NCBI GenBank assembly: GCA_037893245.1
Contig: JBAIAA010000022.1
Coordinates: 868,001 to 932,000, forward strand
Reading direction: 5' to 3'
Source of the DNA: Crossaster papposus
Taxonomy: Eukaryota; Echinodermata; Asteroidea; Velatida; Solasteridae
Length of the DNA: 64,000 bases
Below are positions 30,443 through 44,100 of this stretch, in pieces; position 1 is the first letter of the stretch, and each line of letters begins with the position of its first letter. Below the pieces are notes generated by a model. That model was not told where the DNA came from. It did not search any database and saw nothing but the letters and a program-made list of their open reading frames with translations. The position numbers were made by a program, and so were the translations under genes.

Positions 30443-31715
30443 ATGTTGAAAGTAGGATGACGACATCCTGAGATAATATATCGCGGGATGACGACATCCT
30501 GAGAGTAGGATGACGACATCCTGAGATAATATATCGCGGGATGACGACATGCTGAGAGTAGGATGACGACATCCTGAGATAATATATCCCGGGATGACAA
30601 CATGCTGCTGAAACCATGTAGGATCCTGATTAGATCAGCAATACGAAAGCTTAAAGGGACCATCTGCGTTTCTGCGTTTCAGAATGAAAAACCATGTAAA
30701 GACGGACACTTGGTGCAATGCTCGCAGTCAGCATACGATAGGCCGGGTAGCAGCGCGGCGAGTCTCTGCCTCGATTTTTGTCATACCCCTTGCGAGGTTT
30801 TATGTTAATGAGGCTTCCCTTTGAGGGGCGGAGTGGTTTGACAACAAATTTCAAAAATTATTTTGTCCCATTTATCACAGAAAATAAACACAACCACACA
30901 CATAATGTTGTTGTAAACATTATACTTTATTGATTTAAGCAAACAAAATCCGTATTACATGTTTCCTTTAATCAATCCGTATGGTAGGCTTTGTCTATTT
31001 TCAAGACGCTTTTGCTTTGGCCTTGACGCTTTGACTTTGGTCGTGACAGTTGTGGACCACCGTAGTATTTCGTTAAAAGACGTCTTCTTGAGAGATATGA
31101 TTTAATATCCTGGAAAGACGTCTTTCCAAGATACGATTATCATGGAAAGGCGTCTTTCTGAGATACGATATTAGGAAAGATATATTTTTATATCAGTATT
31201 CCGTCTTTTTGAGATAAATTATCTCAGAAACGCGGAAACGCGGATGGTCACTTTAAGCTTCCGTATTGCTGATCTAATCAGGATCCTACATAGTTTCAGC
31301 AGCATGTCGTCATCCCAGGATATATTATCCCAGGATGTCGTCATCCTACTTTCAACATGTCGTCATCCCGCGATATATTATCCCAGGATGTTGTCATCCT
31401 ACTTTTAGCATGTCGTCATCCCGGGATATATTATCCCAGAATGTCGTCATCCTACTTTCAACATGTCGTCATCCTGCGATATATTATCTCAGGATGTCGT
31501 CATGCTATTTTCAACATGTCGTCATCCTATTTTCAACATGTCGTCATCCCGCGATATATTATCTCAGGATGTCGTCATCCTACTTTCAGCATGTCGTCAT
31601 CATGCGATATATTATCTCAGGATGTCGCCATTACGCGAACAAATATCAAAGGATATCAGGATGTCGTCCTGAGATAAAATATGTCAAGATGTAAACAAGT
31701 CGGATGGCACTTCCA
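30187..31715. mobile_element. Fold-back element created by the 1,693-bp duplication
   Basis: Same organisation as 28,410–30,022: monomer arms around the long loop. Its left arm comes from the downstream element and the rest repeats the upstream one, consistent with recombination between arms. Confidence 0.7.
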
Positions 31716-32135
31716 TATTTTTCCGTATTTTTCAGATGAATAACATTTTTGACTAACAAATAGTCACTTTTCTCACTTCCAGAAACTTGTTTTAACCTCA
31801 AATTGATTCTGGACTTTTCAATGTTTCCTCTTTATTAAAAAAAAAAGAAGATAATCCTATCCCCATTTTTCCTCAAAAGTACGGAGCTCTGGAAGTGCCG
31901 TCCGACTTGTTTACATCCTGACATATTTTATCTTAGGATGACGACATAATAAAGGTAAAATGACGACATCCTTTGATATTTGTTCGCGTAATGGCGACAT
32001 CCTAAGATAATATATCGCGGGATGACGACATCCTGAAAGTACGATGACGACATCCTGAGATAATATATCGCGTGATGACGACATGTTGAAAGTAGGATGA
32101 CGACATCCTGATATAAGATATCGCGGGATGACGAC
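30443..32135 (+). repeat. 1,693-bp tandem duplication, second unit
   Basis: Second unit of the pair, so copy 2 has three fold-back elements where copy 1 has two. Near-identity indicates a recent event. Confidence 0.85.
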
Positions 32136-32595
32136 ATGTTGAAAGTAGGATGGCGACATCCTGAGATAGTATATCTTGGGATGACGATATGTTGAAAGTA
32201 TGATGACGACATCTTGAGATAATATATCGCTGGATGACGACATGCTGAAAGTGGGATGACGACATCCTGAGATAATATCTCAGGATGTCGTCATTACGCG
32301 AACAAATATCAAAGGATGTCGTCATTTTGCCCTTATTATGTCGTCATCCCGCGATATCTTATATCAAGATGTTGTCATCCTACTTTCAAGATGTCGTCAT
32401 CACGCGATATATTTTCTCAGGATGTCGTCATCGTACTTTCAGGATGTCGTCATCCCGCGATATATTATCTCAGGATGTCGCCATTACGCGAACAAATATC
32501 CAAGGATGTCGTCATTTTGCCTCTATTATGTCGTCATCCTGAGATAAAATATGTCAGGATGTAAACAAGTCGGATGGCACTTCCAGAGCTCCGTA
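31880..32595. mobile_element. Fold-back element FB-2, copy 2
   Basis: Complete 716-bp palindrome, TACGGAGCTCTGG to its complement, with centre near 32,275. It is 164 bp shorter than its copy-1 counterpart, i.e. about three monomers fewer in the right arm. Confidence 0.8.
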
Positions 32596-33164
32596 CAAAA
32601 GCTCTTGCAGAAAGGGCAAAACAGACTTTCGGCATGCGCAAGTCTACAATCCGTAACCTCTTCCCGCATCTTGTAGACGTCAATGGTTCACAGGTTCACA
32701 GTACGCGTGAAATATTCGCACATGCATTCACACGTGCGTGCATTTCTCTCTCACCTGTCAATCGTTCGATATCACTGAACCTTTGAGCTGCTCGTCTGCC
32801 AAGTTCTCCTGATTCAAAACTTCTGCTGATTCCACTAAATACTCGTCCCTCATCAAATACAGACCGGCTTTCATAAATCTTAAAAAAATAACCAGAAGAT
32901 ATAATTGCAATTATTCATCCAGTGTTGTAGTACTAGAACTCGCACCAAATTATGTAAACATAATAATGACCCTATAAACTCTCTGGCATGCTGTAATTTT
33001 GAAGAATTTTGAAGTAGTCTAATGATGTGTCCCAGAGATGCATTTTTTTTAAAATTTCTATTAAGCAGTTGGTTCAATATCAAATCTAAAAATATTATTG
33101 GTTCAAATCTAAAAATATTATTTTCTTGGTATATATAGCATCCACAGAATTAAACCGTCGTCAG

Positions 33165-33457
33165 TTTAGTTTTCAAGCACCTTTCTTTTAATTAGATTTT
33201 TGAGAACTTTTGCGGCTTTCAAACAATAAAAATGTACAACTGACAATAAGTAAAACATTTTTGAGGTCTTGGATATATTTGGACAATGTGCCCCTCCCAA
33301 AGATTTTAAAGGTAAACACCATTGGTAATTGCTTGAATTATCATGAATGGGTACATTTTTGGGGGTTGTATTTTTTAGTAAACATTGTTCAACTGACTTG
33401 TCTGGAGTTTTACAATCATGGATGCTGAGAAAAGCAAGAAAAACGACATTTGTTTTC
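33165..33457. mobile_element. 293-bp dispersed element, copy 2
   Basis: Counterpart of 3,367–3,659 with the same AACCGTCGTCAG flanking repeats. Confidence 0.55.
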
Positions 33458-34702
33458 AACCGTCGTCAGGCAGTAGTTCTTATATTGTTCCTGTTTATTT
33501 TTATTATATAAAATTCAATTTTTCAGAACAATTAGAGGATATCTAGCGCAATCTATTTGCTAGATGCCTACAATCATTATTTACCTAAAAATAAGTAAGA
33601 TATTTCCTAATATAATTCGGTAGTAAAATGTTGCGATTTCGCAAATGGTGTATCCTACCTTTAAATCACGAGTGGGAAACAAAAATCATACCTCTTCGTG
33701 ACTGGTTCGCTGGGTCCGTTAAAGCAAACTGAGATACCAGGCCGCTCTGAGCAATATTTGGCGGCTGCACTGCCCCATAAACCTGCCCCGACGACACAAA
33801 TACGTCAAATACCTCGGTTGGAGTTGCAGACATGACTGACAAACGATGGGGTTATCACGTACAGCTAGTAGTATGACACTAAATTACATGAAAGGAAAAC
33901 ACAAACAGAAAACTGAAAAGGTCAGGTAAACACAAAATGTCAACGGAAAAGTCGTAGATCGTCCTGATAAGGAAAGTATTCAGTTGATACGTACGGGGTG
34001 TTCTGTACATACATGTAGGGTCATTTTTGACAATTTGTCTTGTTTCTGTATACAATTTATTTAACCATCATATATATGAAAATGCATGAGTATACCCACA
34101 GACTCTGTGTCTTGATTGACCGAGAGCTAGTCACATGGTATTTTCTATTTTTACTATCTTTCTGTGCACGACCAAAAGTACTATAGTCGTAGCAACCATG
34201 GTACTATACCATTAGCAACCAAAGTAGTACCCATGGCGCGGTATTTGTGTGTAAATGTATGCTGATGTGCGTGTTGAGCATAACGCGTATTGTTCCAAAG
34301 AGCCAGCACTACAGAGTTGGATTAAAATAAAAGTTCATTTTAACTGTATTTAGATTATAATTATAAAATATTAAAACCAAGCTGTATCTGTGAGTGAGGC
34401 ATGAAGGTAGGAAACCTCAATTGACATGGGCGAGGTGTTAAAAACTGTCATAAGGTGTTATAAACGTGAAAATACTGGTACGACTACGAGTATTAAATGA
34501 CTAAAGAGACTGGAGAGATCGTGCTGTGGCTTCAAAGAATAATAACAGTTTTCTTATCTGTTCGATGCTTCCAATACTACAAGCACACACTATGCCTAAT
34601 GCGCATAAACCGAATGTATATGTGTGTAACAATGAGACGGAGCATATAAGTGACTGACTTCTTATTGTGGGGATTTCCTTGAACTTGTTCAAGTCTCCCA
34701 TG

Positions 34703-35005
34703 TTATACCCCAGTCACAATTGGCTTGCGATGGGTTTGCGATTAGTTTACGGCGGATTTCTAGGCATTTTCGGCCGGGGCCCCACGGGACTCCTTGCGGC
34801 TGCCAGGTCATTTTTTGGCATCGGGCGGGCATCGAGTTACTTTTAACTCGGACTTAAAACCTGGTGCGGCGTTTCGCATCGCAAACTGATCGCCAATAAA
34901 TCGGTCAATGCCTAGCCGATGTCCGGCACACGTTGGGCGGGCGCAAAGCCAAATAACCCTAACCCACGCCGCCCGGGCTCCGCTTTAATTGTGACTGGGG
35001 TATAA
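34703..35005. mobile_element. MITE with TACCCCAGTCACAATT ends
   Basis: The ends TTATACCCCAGTCACAATT and AATTGTGACTGGGGTATAA are inverted. The GC-rich interior includes 'gcaaactgatcgccaataaatcgg'-type inverted words. Non-coding; a TA or TAT target is possible. Confidence 0.75.
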
Positions 35006-35126
35006 GGCAACCCTTTAACTACATTTTCGCACAATTTATGGACACACCATTTTCCCCCAGTTTTTGTTTGCTGGGCTAAATATCACAATGTTATCATTGT
35101 TCATATGATTTTCCATAAGGTTTTAA

Positions 35127-35360
35127 CCAGTTCGCGCCGGATGACGTATATAAACGCAAAAATTTCCCCAAATTCAAAACGGATGACGCATAAACACGCC
35201 AAGTTCAAGTTCGGAAATGTATGTCAGCAGCGCGCAAGGCCGGAAATGCGTGGGTGTGCTACCCAGCACTATCGGCCTGAACACGCTTCGGATCGAGTTT
35301 CGTTAAAAATAATCCCGCCCGTCGGCTCGGCGATAGTAAAATAATCCTGGCGCGAACTGG
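35127..35360. mobile_element. TTAA-flanked MITE, second family
   Basis: TTAA at 35,123–35,126 and 35,361–35,364 border inverted ends CCAGTTCGCGCC / GGCGCGAACTGG. Internally 'cggatgacg' and 'aaacgc' words repeat. The TTAA target suggests piggyBac-type mobilisation with different TIRs from the telomere-like family. Confidence 0.75.
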
Positions 35361-35880
35361 TTAATATAATAACCGTGCCAGTAAGCAACTTGGTGAATTT
35401 GAAGCTCACCGATACTGACTACTTGATAATATCTGGAGACAGTGTAAATGTGCGCATGTTTATGGGTTCATGAAGTTGTCATTTTGGATAATTACTATGA
35501 TCACATAATTATTCAGTCACTTACAGTGTATACATTGTATGCTTTAGAAAATGTTATTGAAGTAAGGATATGTAGAATCACCAAAATAAACTTTCCAAAA
35601 AAATGTTAATAATAATATACCCAAATATAGGAATAAATATATTACGCGGCAGGGATTAACGATTTATGCAAATTAGTCATATTTCCACCACTTGGATTTT
35701 TTGATATTTTTAGTATGTTATTCTAGAGAGCTTATAGAAGTGCACTGTGGTGAAAAATATTCTATTGCAATTTGTGTGGGGTCAACAAAAGAAAATTAAG
35801 TATTTTCCCTGGACTATAATCCTACTCCTAGCGTCTTGACCTAGATGAAATTGCTTAGGTGAAATAAACTTGTTTATTAA

Positions 35881-36366
35881 AAGCCCTGTCCGCACTGGAC
35901 TTAATTTGGGCAAACTAACCGAGCCAATGGGTAACTTACCCATTTCAAGTCCAGTGCGAACAGCCTGGGTAACTTTCCTCACAGGTAACTTACCCACGCC
36001 GCGTGGGAAGTTTAACCGAGCCAAAGGTGCCCAGGAAGATTGACCAGGAAGATTTAACCGAGCCAGAAAATCCAGTGCGGACGCGACGTCTCGGTTAAAT
36101 CTTCCATCACCCATTATGTAAGAAAATAATGTTGAGAGCTAGCGTCGGGAACAGACGATCCGGTCGTCAAGTCGCGGTCATAGGTCACGCAGGGCGCCCT
36201 CTTTATTGTTTTGGAGCCAGTTTGGTTATAGTTTACCCATCGTCCCGGCAATTCTACCCGCGTCAATTAAATCCAAGTGCGGACAGTGGGAAGATTAACC
36301 CATCGGAATGTTACCCGGCGTCATGGTCAAATTACCCAAAATGTTTATGCAGTGCGAACACGGCTT
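35881..36366. mobile_element. MITE with CCGCACTGG ends, copy 2
   Basis: Counterpart of 6,811–7,296. Confidence 0.75.
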
Positions 36367-37044
36367 AGGTCATTTCATTTAACAATAACTCTGCTATTAT
36401 TTTATCATAGGCCCTATTGTTAATACGTGGCCAACTGTATTGACATGAATTTTGTCCATAGAAATACGAAATGTAACTTGATACTTATTTCTTATCTTCC
36501 ATAAGGCCTATCAATTACGTTTGGTAGAACGATTGTGTAAAATGACCTGTGACATCGCATAGCACCCCCAAGGCATTATAGTGGTACGGTCGGCATGCAC
36601 TATTTTTCAAAATCAAAGTGTCTGATGCAGCTTGCGGAATACACCTTGAAATTTCACTTTTCATTCAAATCGTATGTAAATCTTAGTACCACAATCTTAT
36701 TCGTCGATGTGTACTTGCATCTCAGATGGCTTATAGAGGACTTCTGTGGCCGTTTTGAGGGTGAAATCGGATGTTTTGGGCAAACATTAGTCCGAGTAAC
36801 TTGGACCCAAAAATCACCTTTTTCAACACGTGGACATGTCGGGGGATATCCAAGCAAGAGCCCTTTGTTTGGATCGCTGTACGGAATGTCTGCACATCGA
36901 TCCCCCATGACCTCCCACACTTATCCCCCAAAATGTCACGGAAAACGGCCACTTACAAAAATGCTGCTTGTCCCCAGTACTCAGTAGGCACTAAGGATCA
37001 AAGAAGACACTAACACTAACAGTATCAGTGTGTTAAAAAGGCGA

Positions 37045-38366
37045 TCCCAACAGTGTCAATAATTATAGACCTATATCATTACTTTCATGTTTTTCTAAGA
37101 TTTTAGAAAAATGTGTATATATATGCACGTATTATTAAATTTTTTGATAAATTTAATATTTTGTCTAAATCCCAATATGGATTCCGTAGTAAACATTCAA
37201 CTTCTCATGCCCTTTTAGATTTTATTGATAAGGTTTCTGAAGCAATTGATGACTCTAAGCACACACTGGGGATATTTCTTGACCTCTCAAAGGCGTTCGA
37301 TACAATTGACCACGATATTTTATTGTATAAGCTTTCGTATTATGGTATCCGAGGAATTTCTCTTCAGTGGTTTAGGAGTTACCTCTCTAACAGATCCCAG
37401 TATGTATCTATTAATGGTATTAATTCAAACTCTAGAAACCTTTCACATGGTGTACCTCAAGGATCCATATTGGGACCCTTGCTTTTTTTAATATACATTA
37501 ATGATTTTATCAAATCCTCTGAGGAACTCTCTTTTATATTGTTTGCCGATGACTCAAGCATATTCTGTTCTCATAGTAACCTTACTTATCTTATCAATAA
37601 GGTCAATATTTAACTCAAATCTGTTGCTAATTGGTTTAATGTCAATAAGCTATCTCTAAATATTACAAAAACCAACTTCATGTTGTTCAGCAATTCTGCC
37701 ACTGAAATTCCTTGTGAAGTAAAAATTCACAACTTTGTTATCCAAAAAACAGATTGCTGTAAATTTTTGGGTTTGCTTATCGACTCTGGATTAAAATGGA
37801 ATAATCATATTGACCATTTATGCAAAATAATATCTAGAAATATTGGTGTGATTAATAAGATAAAAAACTTTGTTCCTACTAGTGTTCTAGATTCTCTTTA
37901 TAATTCATTAATTTTATCATATCTTAACTATGGAATACTTGCTTGGGGAAACAGTTCAACTACTAAATTGAACAGGCTGTTACTTCTACAAAAGCGGGCA
38001 TTACGCACTATTAATTTTGCTGACTTTAATTCACATACAAATCCCTTCTTTTGTAAACATAAAACACTTAAAGTTAAAGATATGTATTACTATCAGCTTG
38101 GGTCTCTCATGTATCAATCTAACCATAATACTTTACCATCTTCAATCACAAATATATTTACCCACAACCGTGACATTCATTCTCATTTTACTCGCCAAGC
38201 CGCCAATTTTCACGTTTCATATGCTCGTACTTCTCTTACGCACAAAACAGTCAAATATGAGGGACCCAAGCTTTGGAATTCGTTAAATGAACAACTTAAA
38301 ACTTCGAAAAATCTTCCCGTTTTTAAACATGTACATAAGTCTACTTTGTTGAAATCCTACTATTAA
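37045..38366 (+). pseudogene. Reverse transcriptase fragment of LINE
   Basis: Frame starts NNYRPISLLSCFSKILEKC (RT motif 0/1). A TA-repeat expansion near 37,113–37,122 shifts the frame. The next frame carries QYGFRSKHST, FLDLSKAFDTIDHD (catalytic Asp), GVPQGSILGPLLFLIYINDF and FADDSS (catalytic FADD). A TAA at 37,611–37,613 interrupts the frame, which then continues in phase through the thumb/C-terminal region to a stop at 38,366. One frameshift, one stop and the missing endonuclease domain make it inactive. Confidence 0.92.
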
Positions 38367-38763
38367 TTTGATGATTTATTTAATTTATCATGCACATTGT
38401 ACCTCCATTGCTGACCTGTCGTAGTATACTGTTTATGTCCGTTGTTATTTGTCACTTTTTGTGTTAATATGTCCATTGTTAGCAGCATGTACATTGAACC
38501 CATATTCTGGGGATCAATTACGAGTATGCGATTTCTTGTACACTTGTTTCCTAGTCAACAAACCCACATCTACTCGGCTCAATGTACATGCATGCTTTCA
38601 GGAGCCCATTCCTTACAAGCTTTGCTTCTTTATGGGCTCCTCCGCAGTATCATCCATCTTTTTAACAATGTACTTATGTTTTGCCTTATCTATACCTTTA
38701 ATCTAAATGTTTTTCTATGTTATTGGTACTGTGGAAAATAAACTGAACTGAACTGAACTGAAC
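38367..38763 (+). other. LINE 3' UTR and pentamer tail
   Basis: Non-coding end of the LINE, finishing in AATAAACTGAACTGAACTG repeats. Confidence 0.75.
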
Positions 38764-39249
38764 TGTGTTCTTACCTTTCCAAAAAGTGAGAAAATCAGGC
38801 CTCAAAATGTGGAGCAATGTTCGCCGATTCAAATGCACATAATTTATAGCCATTGTTGAGCAAAGTCAACGGCTGTTACCTGTTTCGTGCACTGTGCTGT
38901 ACTGTAGTGGGTGGCTAAAAATACTAGTTGAGTACACACTACGTCACACCGTCCAAAACATGTTTCTTTGACCTATACATACGTCAAAGATACACGTCTT
39001 TTATAAAAACGAACTTTCTCCATACTGAACAGGCACCTTTTTTACCTTTGACGTTGCCTTTTCAACTCCAAATAAAATATTGAAAGGAAAAGTTCCTAAC
39101 CGCAGTTTCATAATCATATACACAGGCCAAACTTAAGGGCGCCGCCATTACTAAAACTATTCGCGCCTCGACTTTTGAGGGCGCTACACATTATTTTGGT
39201 CAAAACATTCGCTTCAGACGCATCGCGTCCAAAAGCGAAAAATCTATTA

Positions 39250-39401
39250 TTAGCTGTTTCGGCCTTTCAGCCGAAACAGCTTTTGTTTTCGTTAAAGTTT
39301 TTTTAGCTGTTTCGGTTTTTCACCGAAACAGCTTTTGTTTTCGTTAAAGTTTTTTTTTAGCTGTTTCGGTTTTTCACCGAAACAGCTTTTGTTTTCGTTC
39401 T

Positions 39402-39434
<33 letters not shown>

Positions 39435-39606
39435 CTGTTTCGGTTTTTCACCGAAACAGCTTTTGTTTTCGTTCTGGTTTTTTTTTTTTTTTTTTTAGCT
39501 GTTTCGGTTTTTCACCGAAACAGCTTTTGTTTTCGTTAAAGTTTTTTTTTTTCTTTTTTTAGCTGTTTCGGCATTTCAGCCGAAACAGCTTTTGTTTTCG
39601 TTAAAG
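39250..39606 (+). repeat. Tandem 5'-end modules (AGCTGTTTCGG hairpins)
   Basis: Six head-to-tail copies, each a hairpin AGCTGTTTCGG…CCGAAACAGCT followed by TTTTGTTTTCGTTAAAG and a T run. Isolated copies recur at about 45,237, 45,289 and 46,470, in front of monomer blocks. They look like amplified left ends lacking bodies. Confidence 0.8.
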
Positions 39607-41082
39607 TTTTTTTGGCTTTTTCGCAAATTTTGCGAAAAAGCCTTTGTTTTTGTTCTGATTTTTTTTTTCTTCTTCTTCTTCTTCTTCTTCTTCTTCTTCT
39701 TTTTTTCTTTTAGTAACCTAAACCCCATAGACTTTGTACACGTTTTTTCTGCCAGTCACTTTTAATAGAAAACAAAGTCGTATTTCCATAAAACTTAACC
39801 CAGGTGAAGACCCTATAGTGAACTCGTGTCTCGCCGAAAAACGTAATGGTGACGTCATCAGGGGTCACGTGACGTCATCTTAAAGGTGTAATTGATTTAA
39901 TCTTTGAAAATCAATAACAAATCAATCGCAAAAGACCGAAACTTAATTTTTGTGGCAATAGATAGAATAATCCAGGATCTTAATTTTATCTCGTGTGCGT
40001 GAAATCACATGACCCTTCCTTCCGGTCTAAACCGGAAGTGCCTTATAATTTAAAACTGAAAAATGATATGAACTTACTTTCAACGATGTTAGTGTCTGGC
40101 TAGTATAAACTTTTTAAAATAATTACCGGCGACGTCATAACACGTTATAGCGCCCTCTAGCGGCAGGTTGAAAAATTGTTAAAATGAATAATCTGTTGAT
40201 GTGTGTGGCGAAGTTTGCTGAAATCACTTTATAACCGGTGTATATAATCAGCTTCGTGCTAAGAACATATTGAGAAAGATATTTATTGATGACGTCACCA
40301 AACCGGAAGTTACAATGAAAAGACCTTAAAACCTTAAAACGTCGCTTAAAAATCAACCGCGATAGATATAATCCAGATTTTTGCTTGAAATAGCAAAGTT
40401 AAGACAGCTCTCGAGTTTCTGTTAATTACGTCACAATGACGTCATCAAGTGTCAGATTACAAGCAACCAAATATTTATAAATTTAATCTTTGAAAATCAA
40501 TATAAAATCAACAGTAAGAGATCTGATTTAGATTTTTAAGGAAATTGATAGATTAATCCATGGTCTTCATAATTTGTATTACATGCAAAAAGACCTGACA
40601 CTTCCTTCCGGTCCAAACCGGAAGTGCCTTATAATTTAAAAGTGGAAAACGATGCTAACTTACTTTCAACGATGTTAGGCGCTGGCTAGGTTGTAAGTAA
40701 CAAAAAAGTTAACAGTGACTTCATAAAATGTTAAAGCGCCCTCTAGCGTCATGTTGACAAATGTTACGTCATATTACGATTATATTTGAATTATTACGTT
40801 TTTAGACGTTGAAGGCATATCTCAGCAACGGATCGTGTTAACATAACACCTCATTTTGTGTTGTTCGGTGATAGATAGTTGCACAAAAAGTTCACAAACG
40901 TGTGACGTCATCGTTTTAATCAGTTTTAATTCATTTTACTCTGTTTAAATTAACTTAAATTAGTTTTCAATGATTTTAAATTGTTTTGATGGTTTAAAAG
41001 TTCAATTTTGAAAATATTTAATAAACAAAAATGTTAAATGCGAAAAAGCCCTATGTTCTGTTCCTTGAACAGACGTAGTTCT

Positions 41083-41084
<2 letters not shown>
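39607..41084 (+). mobile_element. Second rolling-circle-like family, plus-strand copy
   Basis: The left end is a hairpin GGCTTTTTCGCAAATTTTGCG…AAAGCC, and the right end reads GCGAAAAAGCC, hairpin TCTGTTC-CTT-GAACAGA, then CTAG (41,081–41,084). The body has AT-rich sequence with repeated 'cttccggt…accggaag' and 'gtgacgtcat' palindromes and no ORF. A (TTC)n run lies at 39,668–39,705. A minus-strand relative is at 57,976–58,945. Confidence 0.75.
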
Positions 41085-41123
<39 letters not shown>

Positions 41124-44100
41124 TCACTTCTTCCCATAGGATTTGTACACGTTTTTTCTGCCAATACACTTTGACACTTTGGTAAATCCGATCGACCTGA
41201 AACTTGGCATACATTTAGACAACCACCCAAGGACGGTCCTAGAAGAAATTCGTCGCGATTCCGTCATTCAAGGTCACGTGACGTCATGTTAAAGGTAACA
41301 TTTTCCCCATAGGTTTTGTACACGTTTTTCTTCAAACTGTTGACTTTGACACTTTAATTAATTCGATCGACTTGAGACTTAGCATACACCTAGAACACCA
41401 CTCACAGATAGTCCTGGACGAAATTCGGCACGATTGCGTCATTCATGGTCACGTGACGTGACGTTAAATGTGTAATTTATTTCCCCTTAGGGTTTGTACA
41501 CGTTTGTCTTCAGACTATTGACTTTGACACTTTCGTACATTTGATCGACTTGAGACTTAGCACACACCTCAACCACCATCCCCAGGAGGGCCAAGGAAAA
41601 AATTGTCATGATGACATCATCGTGGGTCATGTGACGTCACATTAAAGGTGTAGTTTTCGGACCCTCTATCTCTGGAAGTACAAGTCCAATTAGGGTCAAA
41701 CTTTGTATTCGGGTATTCCGGGATGTGTTATAGACGAAAATTAAGATGACATTGTGATGATATCATCGGGTGTCATGTGACGTCACATTAAAGGTTCAAT
41801 TTTCTCCATAGGTTTTGTACACGTTTTTCTTCAAACTGTTGACTTTGACACTTTAATGAATTCGATCGACTTGAGACTTTTTCCCCATAGGATTTGTACA
41901 CGTTTTTTCTGGCATGGCACTTTGACACTTTGGTAAATCCGATCGACTTGAAACTTGGCATATATTTAGACAACCACCCAAGGACGGTCCTAGAAGAAAT
42001 TCGTAGCGATTAAGTCATTCAAGGTCACGTTACTTCACGTTAAAGGTGAAATTTTCCCCATAGGTTTTGTACACGGTTTTTTTCAGACTATTGACTTTGA
42101 CACTTTGGTAAATCCGATCGACTTGAGACTTGGCATACACTTAGAACACCACCCACAAATGATATTGGAAGAAATTCGGCACGATTGCGTCTTTCAAGGT
42201 CACGTGACGTCACGTTAAATGTGCAAATTATTCCCCCATAGGTTTTGTACACGTTTTTCTTTAGACTATTAACTTTAACACTTTCGTAAATTTGATCGAC
42301 TTGAGACTTAGCACACACCTCAACAACCATCCCCAGGAGGGCCAAGGGAAAAATTGTCATGATGACATCATCGTGGGTCATGTGACGTCACATTAAAGGT
42401 GTAGTTTTCGGACCCTCTATCTCTGAAAGTACAAGTCCAATTAGGGTCAAACTTTGTATTCGGGTATTTCGGGATGTGTTATAGACGAAAATTAGGATGA
42501 CATTGTGATGATATCATCGGGTGTCATGTGACGTCACATTAAAGGTTTAATTTTCCCCATAGGATTTGTACACGTTTTTTTCAACCAATTTGTCTATGGC
42601 ACTAAATTCGATCGACATTAGACTTGGCACACACTTAGACAACCACACAAATATTGAAAGGCATTTTAGACAGTATGCGAAACAGCTCTGTGTTTGTCCA
42701 CAAACACATTTCTAGTTTTTTTTTTGTTTTGTTTTTCAGACTTTTCTTCATAGGATTTGCACACGTTTGTTCAGACAGGTCACTTTGACACTTTGGTAAA
42801 TCCGATCGACTTGAGACTTGGCATACATTTAGACAACCACCCAAGGACGGTCCTAAAAGAAATTTGTCACGATTACGTAGTTCAAGGTCACGTGACCTCA
42901 CGTTAAAGGTGAAAATTGTCCCATAGGTTTTGTACACGTTTTTCTTCAGACTATTGACTTTGGCACTTCCGTAAATCCGACCGACTTGAAACTTGGCATA
43001 CACTTAGAAGACCACCCCTAGATGTTTCTGAGAGAAATTCGGCACGATTGCGTCATTCAAGGTCACGTGACGTCACATTAAAGGTGCACATTTTTCTCCC
43101 ATTGGTTTTGTACACGTTTTGTTTAGACTGTTGACTTTGACACTTCAGTACATCCGATCGACTTGAGACTTGGCACACACTTAGACCACCATCCACAGAC
43201 GGCCCTAAAAGAAATTTGGCACGATTACGTCATTCAAGGTCACGGGGCGTCACGTTAAAGTTTCATTTTTCCCCCATAGGTTTTGTACACGTTTTTCTTT
43301 AGACTATTGACTTTGACACTAGTAAATCTGATCGACTTGAGACTTGGCACACACAAAAGACCATCACACACATATTGAAAGACACTCGAAACAGCTCTGT
43401 GTTTGTCCACAAACACATGTCTAGTTTTTTTGTTGTTTTTTTTGCCTTTTGTTCTCCATAGGATTTGTACACGTTTGTTCAGACAATACACTTTGACACT
43501 TTGGTAAATCCGATGGACTTGAGACTTGGCATACACTTAGACAACCACCCAAGGACGGTCCTAGAAGAAATTCGTCGCGATTACGTCATTCAAGGTCACG
43601 TGACTTCGCGTTAAAGGTGAAATTTTCCCCATAGGTTTTGTACACGTTTTTCTTCAGACTATTGAATTTGACACTTTGGTCAATCCGACCGACTTGAAAC
43701 TTGCCATACACTCAGAACACCACCACCAGATGTATCTGAAAGAAATTCAACACGATTGCGTCATTCAAGGTCACGTGACGTCAAGTTAAAGGTTTAATTT
43801 GTCTCCCATAGGTTTTGTACACGTTTTTCTTCAGACTCTTGACTTTGACACTTAGTAAATCCGATCGACTTGAGACTTGGCACACACATAGACCACCATC
43901 CACAGACGGTCGTAGGAGAAATTTGGCACGATTACGTCATTCAAGGTCACGTGACTTCGCGTTAAAGGTTCAATTTTCCCCATAGGTTTTGTACACGTTT
44001 TCCTTCAGACCCTTGACTTTGACACTTTGGTAAATCCGACCGACTTGAAACTTGGCATACACTTAGAACACCACCCCTAGATGTTTCTGAAAGAAATTCG

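Larger units (their letters stand above)
34207..35573. other. Copy-2-only block holding two MITEs
   Basis: Copy 1 joins 'catggtac' directly to 'tagaatcacc' (6,238–6,256), while copy 2 has 1.37 kb between. No gene is recognised; the two TIR elements inside are listed separately. Insertion here and deletion in copy 1 cannot be distinguished. Confidence 0.6.
37035..38763 (+). mobile_element. 5'-truncated non-LTR retrotransposon (LINE), CR1/Jockey-like
   Basis: Inserted within 'cagtgtgttcttacc' of the shared sequence; copy 1 has the empty site at about 9,857–9,871. The short repeat TGTGTT borders it (37,029–37,034 and 38,764–38,769). It starts inside the reverse transcriptase and ends with a tandem AACTG tail (about 38,740–38,765), as in CR1/L2-like LINEs whose 3' ends are short tandem repeats. 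Confidence 0.9.
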
